A stretch of 64,000 nucleotides of DNA from Oscillospiraceae bacterium (GTDB lineage Bacteria > Bacillota > Clostridia > Oscillospirales > Acutalibacteraceae): positions 1 to 64,000 of the forward strand of contig SVOI01000007.1 of the NCBI GenBank assembly GCA_015066465.1. Direction: 5' to 3'. The number at the start of each line of letters is the position of its first letter. Position 1 is the stretch's first letter. Shown here piece after piece: positions 31,034 through 41,000 of this stretch. The notes below the pieces were generated by a model. The model searched no databases and had not been told where the DNA came from. It saw only the letters and a list, made by a program, of their open reading frames with translations. A program made the translations under genes and the position numbers.

Positions 31034-31864
31034 ATGAATAAACAACTTGATTTGAAATCATTACTTCAAAGCAAAATGGGGAGTATGGATATAACCCCTA
31101 TAGAAGTTAATCAGAAAGCCATAGAAAAAGCTGAAATGAGCATCCCCCATAATCTTATGTTTGATGCTGAAAGTACTGAATTTAAGCCTGAAACAAAGCC
31201 TGTAACAACATCTGAAGCAACAGGGAAAACAGTTGAAGAAGCTAAGCAATTTAATGATGAGATGAATCGCTTCATTGATACAGTTCTTATTGCTGGCGTC
31301 GACTATGGTTCGATTCCGAATTGCAAAAAACCTACACTCTTAAAAAGTGGAGCTGAGAAGATTCTTAATTACCTTGGTCTTATAGCCAGAACAGAGGTTG
31401 TTAATCGTGTTGAAAATTATGACATAGGGTTCTTCTCTTATGAAGTGAAAGTGTTCCTTATTGATTATAATGGCGTTGTTAAAGCTGAGGGGCTTGGCAT
31501 TTGCAATTCTCGTGAAAATAAGTATGCAAAGAATGATATTTATTCGCTTCCCAACACAGTAATAAAAATGAGTAAAAAAAGAGCTTTGACTGATGCTACT
31601 TTAAATGTAGGTAGCTTAAGTTCTCGTTTTACGCAAGATATTGAGGATATGAATATTGAACCTAATACTTCTGTAAAAGCTGAAAAGCCAATTACTCAGA
31701 AGCAGATTCAATACTTAGAAAATCTGATGAGAGATAATAACATTTCACCAGAAGCTATAAACAAGTATTGTGTTAAGAACTGGAATATTGAAAGCTATAC
31801 TAAGATATCTGGTGTTATGGCGTCAGCCTTAATAGAGAAATTTAAGACCCTTGAACAGCAATAA
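31034..31864 (+). CDS. Putative recombination mediator / ssDNA-annealing partner of YqaJ nuclease (by context)
   Basis: Follows yqaJ; LIAGVDYGSIPNCKKPTLLKSGAEKILNYLGL... NTVIKMSKKRALTDATL. Confidence 0.45.
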   Translation: MNKQLDLKSLLQSKMGSMDITPIEVNQKAIEKAEMSIPHNLMFDAESTEFKPETKPVTTSEATGKTVEEAKQFNDEMNRFIDTVLIAGVDYGSIPNCKKPTLLKSGAEKILNYLGLIARTEVVNRVENYDIGFFSYEVKVFLIDYNGVVKAEGLGICNSRENKYAKNDIYSLPNTVIKMSKKRALTDATLNVGSLSSRFTQDIEDMNIEPNTSVKAEKPITQKQIQYLENLMRDNNISPEAINKYCVKNWNIESYTKISGVMASALIEKFKTLEQQ

Positions 31865-32095
31865 TCATAAAAACTGTCTAGTTGTATCTTAGGGATTAAT
31901 TCTGTTTTTTTCTGAGAAAGTAGTTACATAATAAAAAGAAAAATAAAAAAATTTAAAGAAATTTGCAACACCAGACTACACTTGATGAAAATGATTGAGT
32001 ATATCATATATTGAAAGACAAAAAACAGTTGTGTCGTATGAAAACGATAAATGTTTATAATGTCTTGTTTGTTGACTATAGAAAGGAGGGCTATT

Positions 32096-32608
32096 ATGGA
32101 CACAAAAGTAATTATAGGCGAAAACTTAAGAAATGTTCGTTTACAACGAGGATGGACACAATCTTTCGTAGCTAATCAATTACAAATAAGTCAACGAACA
32201 ATTTCAAGAGCAGAGACAGGAAGAGGTTTATCTAAGAGCGTAATGAAACGCTTGTGCTCACTGTATCAAATTCCACTGTCATACTTATATAAAGAACAAC
32301 ATGAGACAAATTATCCAACTGTAGACATAGTACCTGATGAGGTTGCTTTGAGATTACTTGCAAAAAATGCTTTCATTAAAGATATTCAAAATGAAACTGT
32401 TCGTAGGTATAACGATAAGCTAACAAGAACTGCAACTATGACAAGGAATGACGTTGAATCTATTATAGATGAATATACAAGAGGAAGAAAAGCACTTTCT
32501 GTTTCAGATGTTATTCAATGTGGATTGCTGGTAAATCAAAGTACTATACATAACATAATTACAATGCCAGAACGAAGTGAACAGTATTTTGATGGTTGTC
32601 CCCAATAG
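32096..32608 (+). CDS. XRE-family HTH regulator
   Basis: IIGENLRNVRLQRGWTQSFVANQLQISQRTISRAETGRGLS; start 32096 after AAAGGAGGG. Confidence 0.8.
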   Translation: MDTKVIIGENLRNVRLQRGWTQSFVANQLQISQRTISRAETGRGLSKSVMKRLCSLYQIPLSYLYKEQHETNYPTVDIVPDEVALRLLAKNAFIKDIQNETVRRYNDKLTRTATMTRNDVESIIDEYTRGRKALSVSDVIQCGLLVNQSTIHNIITMPERSEQYFDGCPQ

Positions 32609-32711
32609 TGTCCCCAAGTATATGGGGACATATTGTGAACCCTACAAGCCTACTAGAACAATGGGCTGGTGCTTTTCGCCCCAGCCCCAGAAGTTAGTAA
32701 GTAATACTAAC
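32597..32711. promoter_or_regulatory. Candidate replication origin of the CRESS-like Rep
   Basis: TGTCCCCAA at 32597 and 32609 plus inverted TGGGGACA at 32623; hairpin GGGCTGG..CCAGCCC (32663-32687); minus-strand GTTAGTATTACTTACTAAC (32693-32711) contains TAGTATTAC. Confidence 0.5.
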
Positions 32712-32749
32712 GAACAATAAGACTTATTTAAGAAAGGATTTGAATATAT

Positions 32750-33832
32750 ATGAATAGTTACAACAGTAAATCGAGATATTGGTCAATAACAATACATAAA
32801 AGAAATTTGGAAAAGGCGGGATTTACGGAAGAAGATATCCAGAACTATCCTTTTATTTTAAATAGACTTTTAAAAATATGGGAAGATAGCGGTAAAGGTA
32901 GAACAGGTTGTTTTACAGCCTGTATTAGTGCTGATGGATTGTTTCATATTCATGGAGCTATCTATGGTGAAAAAACTTCATGTTTCGCAGTCTCAAAACT
33001 ATTTTTTGATTCTCATACAGAACCCTGTGTAGGTGGATTAAAAACTCTGAATAAGTACATAAAAAAAGAACCACCTTATGATGAAAAAGGCGAGCAAGTT
33101 CTATGCATAATTGGTAAAGAGAATATAAAAACTTCGCAAGGCAAGAGAAGTGACATAACTGTTATTGAGGAACTATTAGCTGATGGTTATACTCCTGATG
33201 AAATTATGAATATTGATATTAGATTTCGTAATAATGAAAAAATAATCAGAAGTGCTTATCTTTCTAAGAAAATAAAAGAGACACCTAAAAGAAAAGAGAT
33301 GTTTAGGGAGTGGCACATAGGTGAAACTGGAACTGGTAAAAGTTATTACTATGAACGTCTATGTGAAAAATATGGAATAGACGAAATATATTTAACAGGA
33401 TATGTTGGTAATGGTTGGCTTGATGGTTATATAGACCAAGGAGCTCCGCAAACGCTTTATATTGATGATTTAAGACCAAGTGGTAATAACTTACAAGAAA
33501 TATTAAGCGTTTTAGATGTTTATTCACATAGAGTAATACATGCACGATACCAGAATATCCGTCCTTTATGGACAAATGTAGTTATTACATCTACATATCC
33601 ACCAGAACTATATTTACTTTATGAAGCAAAGCAAAAGCAACCAATGCAAGTTGAATTAAGAGAGCTTCTTAGAAAATTAGATATCATTGTTTATCACTAT
33701 GCGGAAGATGGTGTTTATAAAGAATTTTCTATACCATCCTCTGAATATAAAGACTATGATGATTTAAAGCATAGAGCTAAAGAAGAAGGTGGCGAAATAG
33801 TTGTTAGTATTGAAACAAAATCCCAAATTTAA
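32750..33832 (+). CDS. rep: CRESS-like Rep: HUH endonuclease + SF3 helicase
   Basis: Motif I RYWSITIHK, HUH FHIHGAIYG, Tyr/Lys KYIKKE, Walker A GETGTGKS, TLYIDDLRPSG, VVITSTYPPE. Confidence 0.8.
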   Translation: MNSYNSKSRYWSITIHKRNLEKAGFTEEDIQNYPFILNRLLKIWEDSGKGRTGCFTACISADGLFHIHGAIYGEKTSCFAVSKLFFDSHTEPCVGGLKTLNKYIKKEPPYDEKGEQVLCIIGKENIKTSQGKRSDITVIEELLADGYTPDEIMNIDIRFRNNEKIIRSAYLSKKIKETPKRKEMFREWHIGETGTGKSYYYERLCEKYGIDEIYLTGYVGNGWLDGYIDQGAPQTLYIDDLRPSGNNLQEILSVLDVYSHRVIHARYQNIRPLWTNVVITSTYPPELYLLYEAKQKQPMQVELRELLRKLDIIVYHYAEDGVYKEFSIPSSEYKDYDDLKHRAKEEGGEIVVSIETKSQI

Positions 33833-33872
33833 TTTTAGGTTGTTTGAAATTTAAAGAAAGAAGGTATAGATT

Positions 33873-34139
33873 ATGAACGAAAGTCAAGCAAAATGTAACG
33901 ATATGCCGTATTTCATAATAACTAATAATTCTCCAAAGAAAAGTAAAGCTGTTCCTTTAAGTGAAAAGTATACATTGTCAATTGAAGAGGCTTCACAATA
34001 CTTCGGTATAGGACATGTACGATTAAGAAGTATAATTCATGCCAATCCTAATGCAGATTTTCTACTGATGAAAGGAAACCGATTACAAATAAAACGAAAA
34101 AAGTTTGAAAAATTTATAGATGATGTGTCAGTTATATAA
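33873..34139 (+). CDS. xis: Excisionase (Tn916 Xis-like HTH)
   Basis: YTLSIEEASQYFGIGHVRLRSIIHANPNADFLLMKGNRLQIKRKKFEKFID, directly upstream of int. Confidence 0.8.
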   Translation: MNESQAKCNDMPYFIITNNSPKKSKAVPLSEKYTLSIEEASQYFGIGHVRLRSIIHANPNADFLLMKGNRLQIKRKKFEKFIDDVSVI

Positions 34140-34243
34140 GAATTATATAGTTGATTGTTATTGAAGATTATAATTTTTGTGTTAATATAGAAAGACTGTA
34201 TAATAGTCTTTTTTATCAATACTGATAGAAAAGGAGTTAAAAC

Positions 34244-35470
34244 ATGAACAATAAAAGAAAAGATAAAAAAGGCAGAATTTTACGCAATGGTGAAATTCAA
34301 CTTGGTAATGGTCGTTATAGATACAAGTACATAAATAATTTTGGCGAAGAGAAATACGTTTACAGTTGGAGATTAGATGTCCATGACCCTCAATTAGCTG
34401 GTAAACCAATTGAAGTTTCTCTTAGAGAAAAAGAGCGACAGATACAAGCTGATATTTTTGACCAGATAACACCAGAGGGCGGTAAACTAACAGTTCTTGA
34501 ATTGACGGAAATATATGTATCTTTAAAGAAAAATGTAAGACCGACAACAGAAGCATCCTATAGAACGGTTATAAATCTCTTAAAGAAAGACCCTTTTGGT
34601 AGTAATCGAATAGACAGGGTGAAATTGTCGGATGCGAAAAGTTGGCTTATAAAAATGCAAAAGGACGGAAAAGGTTACAGCACTATTCGAACCATAAGAG
34701 GTGTGTTAAGACCAGCGTTTCAGGTAGCTGTTGATGATGACTTAATTCGTAAAAATCCTTTTGCCTTTGAACTGATGTCTGTTATTTATAATGACAGCGT
34801 CACAAGAGAAGCTATTTCACGTGAGGATGAACGAAGATTTCTAAATTTTGTTCAAGAAGATAAACATTTTTGTAAGTACTATGACGGAATATATATTTTA
34901 TTAAATACTGGACTTCGCATATCAGAATTTGTCGGTCTAACATTGTCTGATATTGATTTTGTAAACATGAAAATAAATGTTGACCACCAATTGCAACGCT
35001 ATAATGGTATAGGTTATAAAATCGTTGAACCAAAGACTGCTAGTGGTGTTCGTCAGATTCCTATGACAGAAGAGGTAGCAGAATGTTTCAAAAAAGTAAT
35101 AAAAAACAGGAAAACACCTAAGATTGAGCCGATAATAGATGGTTATGCTGGATTTTTGTGGCTGGATAGAAGTGATAATCCGATGGTCGCTATGCATTGG
35201 GAAAAATACTTTCAACACATTTGTGAAAAGTATAACTCAATATATAAGCTTCAAATCCCTAGAATTACACCGCATGTTTGTAGGCATACATTTTGTAGTC
35301 GTATGGCTTCAGCTAGGATGAATCCTAAGACTTTACAATATATTATGGGACATTCTGATATTAGTGTAACCCTAAATACATATACTCACTTAGGTTTTGA
35401 AGATGCTTCTCAAGAAGTAAAAAGAATATCAAAAGAAAAATCTAACAATCCTTTAATAAAAGTAGTTTGA
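34244..35470 (+). CDS. int: Tyrosine recombinase/integrase, Tn916 family
   Basis: N-term KGRILRNGEIQLGNGRYRYKYINNFGEEKYVYSWRLD; catalytic TGLRISE, HVCRHTFCSRM, MGHSDISVTLNTYTH. Confidence 0.95.
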   Translation: MNNKRKDKKGRILRNGEIQLGNGRYRYKYINNFGEEKYVYSWRLDVHDPQLAGKPIEVSLREKERQIQADIFDQITPEGGKLTVLELTEIYVSLKKNVRPTTEASYRTVINLLKKDPFGSNRIDRVKLSDAKSWLIKMQKDGKGYSTIRTIRGVLRPAFQVAVDDDLIRKNPFAFELMSVIYNDSVTREAISREDERRFLNFVQEDKHFCKYYDGIYILLNTGLRISEFVGLTLSDIDFVNMKINVDHQLQRYNGIGYKIVEPKTASGVRQIPMTEEVAECFKKVIKNRKTPKIEPIIDGYAGFLWLDRSDNPMVAMHWEKYFQHICEKYNSIYKLQIPRITPHVCRHTFCSRMASARMNPKTLQYIMGHSDISVTLNTYTHLGFEDASQEVKRISKEKSNNPLIKVV

Positions 35471-35497
35471 TTTCTAATACTTATTGATTTTAAAACG

Positions 35498-35538
35498 AGT
35501 GTAAATATCAAGGTGTAAACAAATGTGGTTTACACCTT
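35498..35538. repeat. Right-end TTTACACC-type repeats / inverted repeat after int (arm sites and/or terminator)
   Basis: AGTGTAAA (35498), then AAGGTGTAAAC-aaatgtg-GTTTACACCTT perfect 11-bp inverted repeat. Confidence 0.6.
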
Positions 35539-35564
35539 ATTTTGCACCCTTCGGTTATTAAGTC

Positions 35565-35593
35565 TTGTAAAATTACATAAAGTTATGTAAAAT
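35565..35593 (+). promoter_or_regulatory. Candidate element-borne promoter driving the restored LMW-PTP gene
   Basis: TTGTAA - 17 nt - TAAAAT. Confidence 0.45.
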
Positions 35594-35667
35594 AGTAGAG
35601 GAAGTTAAATGTTCAATAACCTTAGTATTTATAAGGGTTTATAAAGATATGAAAGGATATGTAAAGA

Positions 35668-36141
35668 ATGCTAAAAATCAACTTCGTATGTCACGGCAAC
35701 ATTTGCAGAAGTCCTATGGCAGAGTTTATATTTAAAGATATGCTTAAAAAGCAGGGCAGAGAGAATGAGTTTTCTGTTTGCTCAATGGCAACAAGCAGTG
35801 AAGAGATTTTTATGGGTGTTGGTAACCCTGTTTACCCACCAGCAAAAAAGATTTTAGCTGAACACGGTATTTCGTGCGATGGTAAAAGAGCAACACAAGT
35901 TAAAAAGAGCGACTATGAAAATTATGATTTATTCATTTGTATGGATAGTAACAACATAAGAAATATTATGAGAATTTTTGGCTCTGACCCAGAAAATAAA
36001 GTTAAAAAGCTTATGGACTATACTGACAGAAAAACAGATGTCGCAGATCCGTGGTATACTGGTAATTTCCATGTGACGTATGATGATATCTGTGAAGGCT
36101 TGATTGCAATGCTTGATTCAGAATATAAAATGAAAAATTAA
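35668..36141 (+). CDS. Low molecular weight protein tyrosine phosphatase; 5' end supplied by the element
   Basis: MLKINFVCHGNICRSPMAEFIFKDML P-loop; DPWYTGNF. Confidence 0.92.
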   Translation: MLKINFVCHGNICRSPMAEFIFKDMLKKQGRENEFSVCSMATSSEEIFMGVGNPVYPPAKKILAEHGISCDGKRATQVKKSDYENYDLFICMDSNNIRNIMRIFGSDPENKVKKLMDYTDRKTDVADPWYTGNFHVTYDDICEGLIAMLDSEYKMKN

Positions 36142-36257
36142 GGGGTTTACTATCAGTAGATTCACTAAAAAAATATTGACAAATATTGTAATACGGGTGT
36201 ATAATACTTTAGTAATCAAAATGTGGTACTATGGGTACTAATATTCGGAGGTTAGTT

Positions 36258-37790
36258 ATGAAAAATACAGTTAAAAAGTCACTTTCGGCTGTTCTTGCTG
36301 TGTTAATGCTTGTTTCTTGCTTCGTATTCTCAGCATCTGCTGAAGAAGGCGATAAATCAGGCTACGTAGTTGAAAGACAGAGCTGTACAGTTTACGGTGA
36401 TACAGAAACTCAAAGGGGATTTTCTTGGTTTACTCCTGATGATTGCGATTCAGTAGCACAGGTTGTTAAAGCTTCAGATTATCTTGTTACTGGTTTTGAT
36501 AAGGCTATTTCTTTTGAAGGTACTTCAAAGAGCTTTCAGGATTATTACAATCATAAGGTTGTAGCAACCGGTCTTAAAAAAGGTACTACATATTACTATC
36601 GTTTAGGTAGCCTTCAGAATGACGTATGGGGTGACGTAGGTTCATTCTTTACAGATAATGGTGACGATAGCTTTACATTTATTGCTATTGCAGACGTTCA
36701 GGCAAGTAATTACGAAAACTTTGAAGCTGCTTCAAAGGTTATGGGCGCTGCAGTCAAAACATTCCCTAAAGCAGAGTTAGTTGTTAATATGGGTGACTTC
36801 GTTAACGATTGTACAAATGAAGAATGGCAGTATTACAGCCAGAACTTCGGTAAATATAACAACAAATTAACTCTTGCTCCTGTTGCAGGTAACCACGAGG
36901 GTAACATTACAAATAAATTAAACGTTGGTTGGTTCAATACTACGTTTAATCTTAAAGGCGAAGATGGTCTTTTAAATGGTACTAATGGTACTTTCTATTC
37001 ATTCGATTATGGTACAGCTCACTTCTGTGTTCTTAACACAAATGATATGTATCCAATGACAGAAGCACAAAGAAACTGGATTATTAATGATTTAACTGCT
37101 TCTGATGCACAGTGGAAGATTCTTTTAACTCACCGTGCACCATATTCAGCAGGTAAAAACATCAACAAGCCAGATACAGTTTTATTACGTGAAGTTCTTA
37201 TTGAAATTATTGACCAGACAGACGTTGATTTGGTTCTTTCAGGTCACGACCATATGTATATGAGAACTAAGCAGGTTAAAGGCGATGCAGTTGTTGAAAA
37301 CGTTGAATATGTAACTGAAGTTTACAACGGCGTTGAAACAAAATTTGCTCTTAACCCAGATGGTACAATTTATGCTCTTCCAAGTACTGCTGGTACAAAG
37401 CGTTACGGTGTAAACGAGGATGCTATGGACCCAATCTTTGATTGTGCAGACGTTTACTCAACAACTCGTTCAGAACGTGACGAAGAGGGTAACGAAACTA
37501 ACCCTAATGCTGGTGGATGCTTCGCTGGTATTACAATTGACGGCGATAAGCTTATCTACAATGCATACGTATTATCTGATAAAAATGAAGATAAACCAGA
37601 AGAAGTTCAGAAGTTAACAAAGATTGATAGCTATGCTATTAAAAAGACTGACAAGGCAGCAGATTTAGATGACACTTATCTTCCTACTGACCCGATTGGT
37701 ACAATTGACCAGACAATTATGAATTTCTTTGTAGCAATTCCTAACCTCATTGTTACTTACGTTAAAATGTTAATTGGCGGTTTACTTTAA
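36258..37790 (+). CDS. Secreted/anchored metallophosphoesterase, purple acid phosphatase-like
   Basis: Signal peptide MKNTVKKSLSAVLAVLMLVSCFVFSASAEE; NMGDFVND, AGNHEGN, SGHDHMYMR; C-terminal hydrophobic segment. Confidence 0.88.
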   Translation: MKNTVKKSLSAVLAVLMLVSCFVFSASAEEGDKSGYVVERQSCTVYGDTETQRGFSWFTPDDCDSVAQVVKASDYLVTGFDKAISFEGTSKSFQDYYNHKVVATGLKKGTTYYYRLGSLQNDVWGDVGSFFTDNGDDSFTFIAIADVQASNYENFEAASKVMGAAVKTFPKAELVVNMGDFVNDCTNEEWQYYSQNFGKYNNKLTLAPVAGNHEGNITNKLNVGWFNTTFNLKGEDGLLNGTNGTFYSFDYGTAHFCVLNTNDMYPMTEAQRNWIINDLTASDAQWKILLTHRAPYSAGKNINKPDTVLLREVLIEIIDQTDVDLVLSGHDHMYMRTKQVKGDAVVENVEYVTEVYNGVETKFALNPDGTIYALPSTAGTKRYGVNEDAMDPIFDCADVYSTTRSERDEEGNETNPNAGGCFAGITIDGDKLIYNAYVLSDKNEDKPEEVQKLTKIDSYAIKKTDKAADLDDTYLPTDPIGTIDQTIMNFFVAIPNLIVTYVKMLIGGLL

Positions 37791-37798
37791 TAAAAATT

Positions 37799-37830
37799 TT
37801 CCCGACAAGAATTTGTCGGGAATTTTTATT
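37799..37830 (+). terminator. Rho-independent terminator
   Basis: TTCCCGACAA-gaat-TTGTCGGGAA-TTTTTATT. Confidence 0.85.
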
Positions 37831-38010
37831 GAATGCAGAGTGCAGAATTATTTTTATTTTAATAATATAATTCATCCTATCATTTAAAGTTGGCTTTTTT
37901 ACTAACTAATAATGATAGGATGATTTTATTGTTATAGATATTTAATTATAATTGCGTCGCAGACCCGAAATTCTGCATTTTGAATTCTGCATTCTGAATT
38001 TTGAGCGTAG
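37830..38010. repeat. Composite intergenic repeat with heptad-phased arms and central hairpin
   Basis: GAATGCAGAGTGCAGAATT ... CATCCTATCATT..AATGATAGGATG ... GCGTCGCAGACCCGAAATTCTGCATTTTGAATTCTGCATTCTGAATTTTGAGCG. Confidence 0.65.
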
Positions 38011-38014
38011 CGAA

Positions 38015-41000
38015 TCAATAGTCTTTTCCCCAATTCTTTCTTTCGTGGAACTTCTTGTCGCCCATATTTTTCTTGAGACGTTCAAATTTGTAGTTTTGCT
38101 TTTCTTCGTCAGTCATTCTGAAAGTGAATTTACGTTTTGGAACTTCTTCTAAAAGAGGAGTTTTTATTTCTGCGAGTTCACTATCAGAAGCAACTGCGGA
38201 AAGAATTAAAATGTCACTATCTTCTGGTAAAACAAGTTCGTTTTTGCCGTTTACATCAAATGTAACAGCAAAGAAGTAAACGAGCTTTGCAATTACGTCT
38301 TCACCATCTTTATGACAGTGTGTGCTTTCAAATGCAACAGAGCAATCTTTAATTCTTGCAGTCTCTTTAAAGTCGTACATATCCCAACGTGCAACTCTTT
38401 CGAATGCAGATGGAATAAATTTAGTTGTAACTTCGTCGTCAATTATAAAATCTGCAATTTTATCGCTATTAAATGAAGCGCAGATAAGTGTAAGCTTTTT
38501 GCTGTTTTCAGGAATAGCAATTTTTTGTTTGTTGCAGGCTAAAACGTTGTTACCGTCTTTATTTATTTTATGTTCATCACCAAAAATTGTAAAGTTTTCA
38601 GGTGTGATTTCATAAGGTAATGTGTACTCAAAATCACCTTTTTTGCCTTGCTTTGTAACAATGTTTTTGTTGTAATCAAGGTTAATCTGAGTATTTGTCT
38701 GTTTTGTAGCCTGTGTACTTGCATTCTTTAATTTCAATGCAAATGTTTTAATTTCATAAGGTTTAAATGAGGTGGTGAGTTTATCGTTTTTAACAGTTGC
38801 TTCAGCAATAAATTCTTCACTCGCATAAACTTCTTTTGCACTTTCAATTCCATTGCCAACAGAAAGTGTGAAGTTCTTGATTTCTTCTTTTTTGCCTTCA
38901 TTAAGACGGATTATAATTTCATCACTGTTTTCAGCCTTTTTAATAGCTCTTACTATAACAGAAGAATCAGAAAGTGTAAGGAAAGAATATTCACTGCCAA
39001 GGGCTCCGGTATGCTTACTGCATTCAACTGCAACAAGTGGTTGAGTGAAAAATCTTGCTTCTCTTTGTGTCTCTTTTGAAACCTTACCGGCGTGACCCAT
39101 AATAGCGTAAGAATATCTGTTAAGACCTAAATCCATCATAGATTGCATTGAGTCAATTCTATAATTCTTTTTAGGTGTGTGAATTGCTGTAAGGCGGAGT
39201 GTGTTAATGTTGAATTTATCCCAGCCATATTTACAGTCACTTAAAATTGAAACACCGAATTCGCCATTTTGTGAGGTGATATCTGCCCACTTCTGTGCTG
39301 GTACTTCAAAGAGCTTGTCGCTCATATTACCACGCTCAATAGCACCTAAACCTAAGTCAAAGGTTGCTTTATCGTTAATTGCGGTGAGTGTGAAAATATT
39401 CTTTGCCATTGTGCGAAGAGCTTGCCATTCAACCTCATTATTTACACTAACAATTTCTGAGCCATAGCTTAAGGAAATGATTTTTGTGAATGTGCTTCTG
39501 TCGTCTTTCTGTGTGACCTTTATAGCAACTCGAGCTTCGCCTTCTTCAATAATTTCTTTTGACACTAATTGTGGAATTCTGTCAGGTGCTTTGTTAGCTT
39601 CCTCATAGTTCATTTCCCATGCAGGCCAGTTTTCAGAACCATTGTAGTTGAAAAGACCTGTAACAACAGGTGCTTTTAAAAGCTCCTGATTTAAAGATTT
39701 ATCGAAAACGGATTTAATATCACCATTTTCATTGAGTGTAACAACATATTTTTCGTTTTCCAAGGTGTTTTCGGTAACTTTGAGAGTTGATTCTATATCT
39801 GAAGCTTTGTCACTTTCTCTTATATCGTAAGCCTTTAAAGCTACACCATTTAACTTAGCTACAAAAACAATCTCTGTAACGCCGTTTTTCTTAGAAATTA
39901 TCTGTGCAGGAACTTCATTTTTGTTTTTATCAAATACTTTTACGAACTTTGCTTTAAAATCATTAAGTCTTACAGTAACAACGCCAGTTCTTTCTAATTC
40001 TATTGAGTTATAAACAACAACTGCTCTGCCTTCACAGAATGAAGTGTCTATAAGTGAGGTGAGAGCTGAAAGTGAGGTTTCCATTTCGTTTTTGAACTGA
40101 TTCATTGAAACGAATAAATCATTCCATGAGCGTTTGTAAACTCTCTGGCAGGATGTACCAGGCATATCGTCGTGGAAATGGTGAGCAATACCACGCTTCC
40201 AGGCACGTGTAAGAGAGGCTTTGTTGTAAGGGTTAACACCAAAGAAGTCAGCTAAAACTGAGCTTCTTTCAGCCATATCACCGAGTTCTTCCATGTATCT
40301 GTTCCAGCGTTTGCTCATAACACGTGAAGTGTAACCACCAACAGCGTGATTTTGCATTACAAGCTCGTTGTTCCATAAAGGAAGCTTTGCTTTGGCTTCA
40401 TCACTTAAATTGTCGAGGTCATAGAAGATTTCGTCAGCAGAAGCAGGGTGTATTTCTAACTCGTCATCATTTAATTTAACAGCCTCTTCTAAAAGAATTG
40501 CGCTTTCTTCCTCTGTTGCACCACCACGGTCGCCTGTGCCGTGGAATTGGTAATCCCAGTTGAGTCCAAATTTTTCGTTTTCTTCTAATTTACCGTGTAT
40601 AAAATCCCAGTCTCTGATTTGCTTGAAAGGGCGGGAGTATGAGCCAGGGTTTACTACTGCGAAAACTTCGTTACCATCAACGCCACGCCATCTGCCTATA
40701 TTAAATGGCATTCCGTAAGCAGAACCCCAGGTAAGCTTTTGTGTAGTGAAGCCTTTTAAGTTAGCGTGGTGCATTACACTTGGGAGTGCCCAGCCAAAAC
40801 CAAAACAGTCAGGGAGAAAAATATCGGTTGAACGTTTACCAAACTTTTCACTGAAATATGAATTACCATAAAGAATATTTCTCATAAGTGCTTCTGGAGA
40901 TGGTACGTTAACATCACCATTTTCAAAAGCAGAACCGCACACGTTCCATCTTCCTGTTTTTATGTATTCTTTCATTTTGTTATAAAGCTCAGGGTAGTAT

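Larger units (their letters stand above)
23043..35699. mobile_element. Integrated element (Tn916-type Int/Xis, CRESS-like Rep) with cargo operon; boundaries approximate
   Basis: Direct core CACGGCAA at 23035-23042 and 35692-35699 in the split LMW-PTP gene; int/xis at right end; TTTACACC-type repeats near both ends. Confidence 0.85.

Noticed and set aside
23043-35699. Complete Tn916-like conjugative transposon
   Set aside because: Only Int/Xis resemble Tn916; FtsK-like coupling protein, VirB4/6-like and tet genes are absent, and the Rep is CRESS-like.
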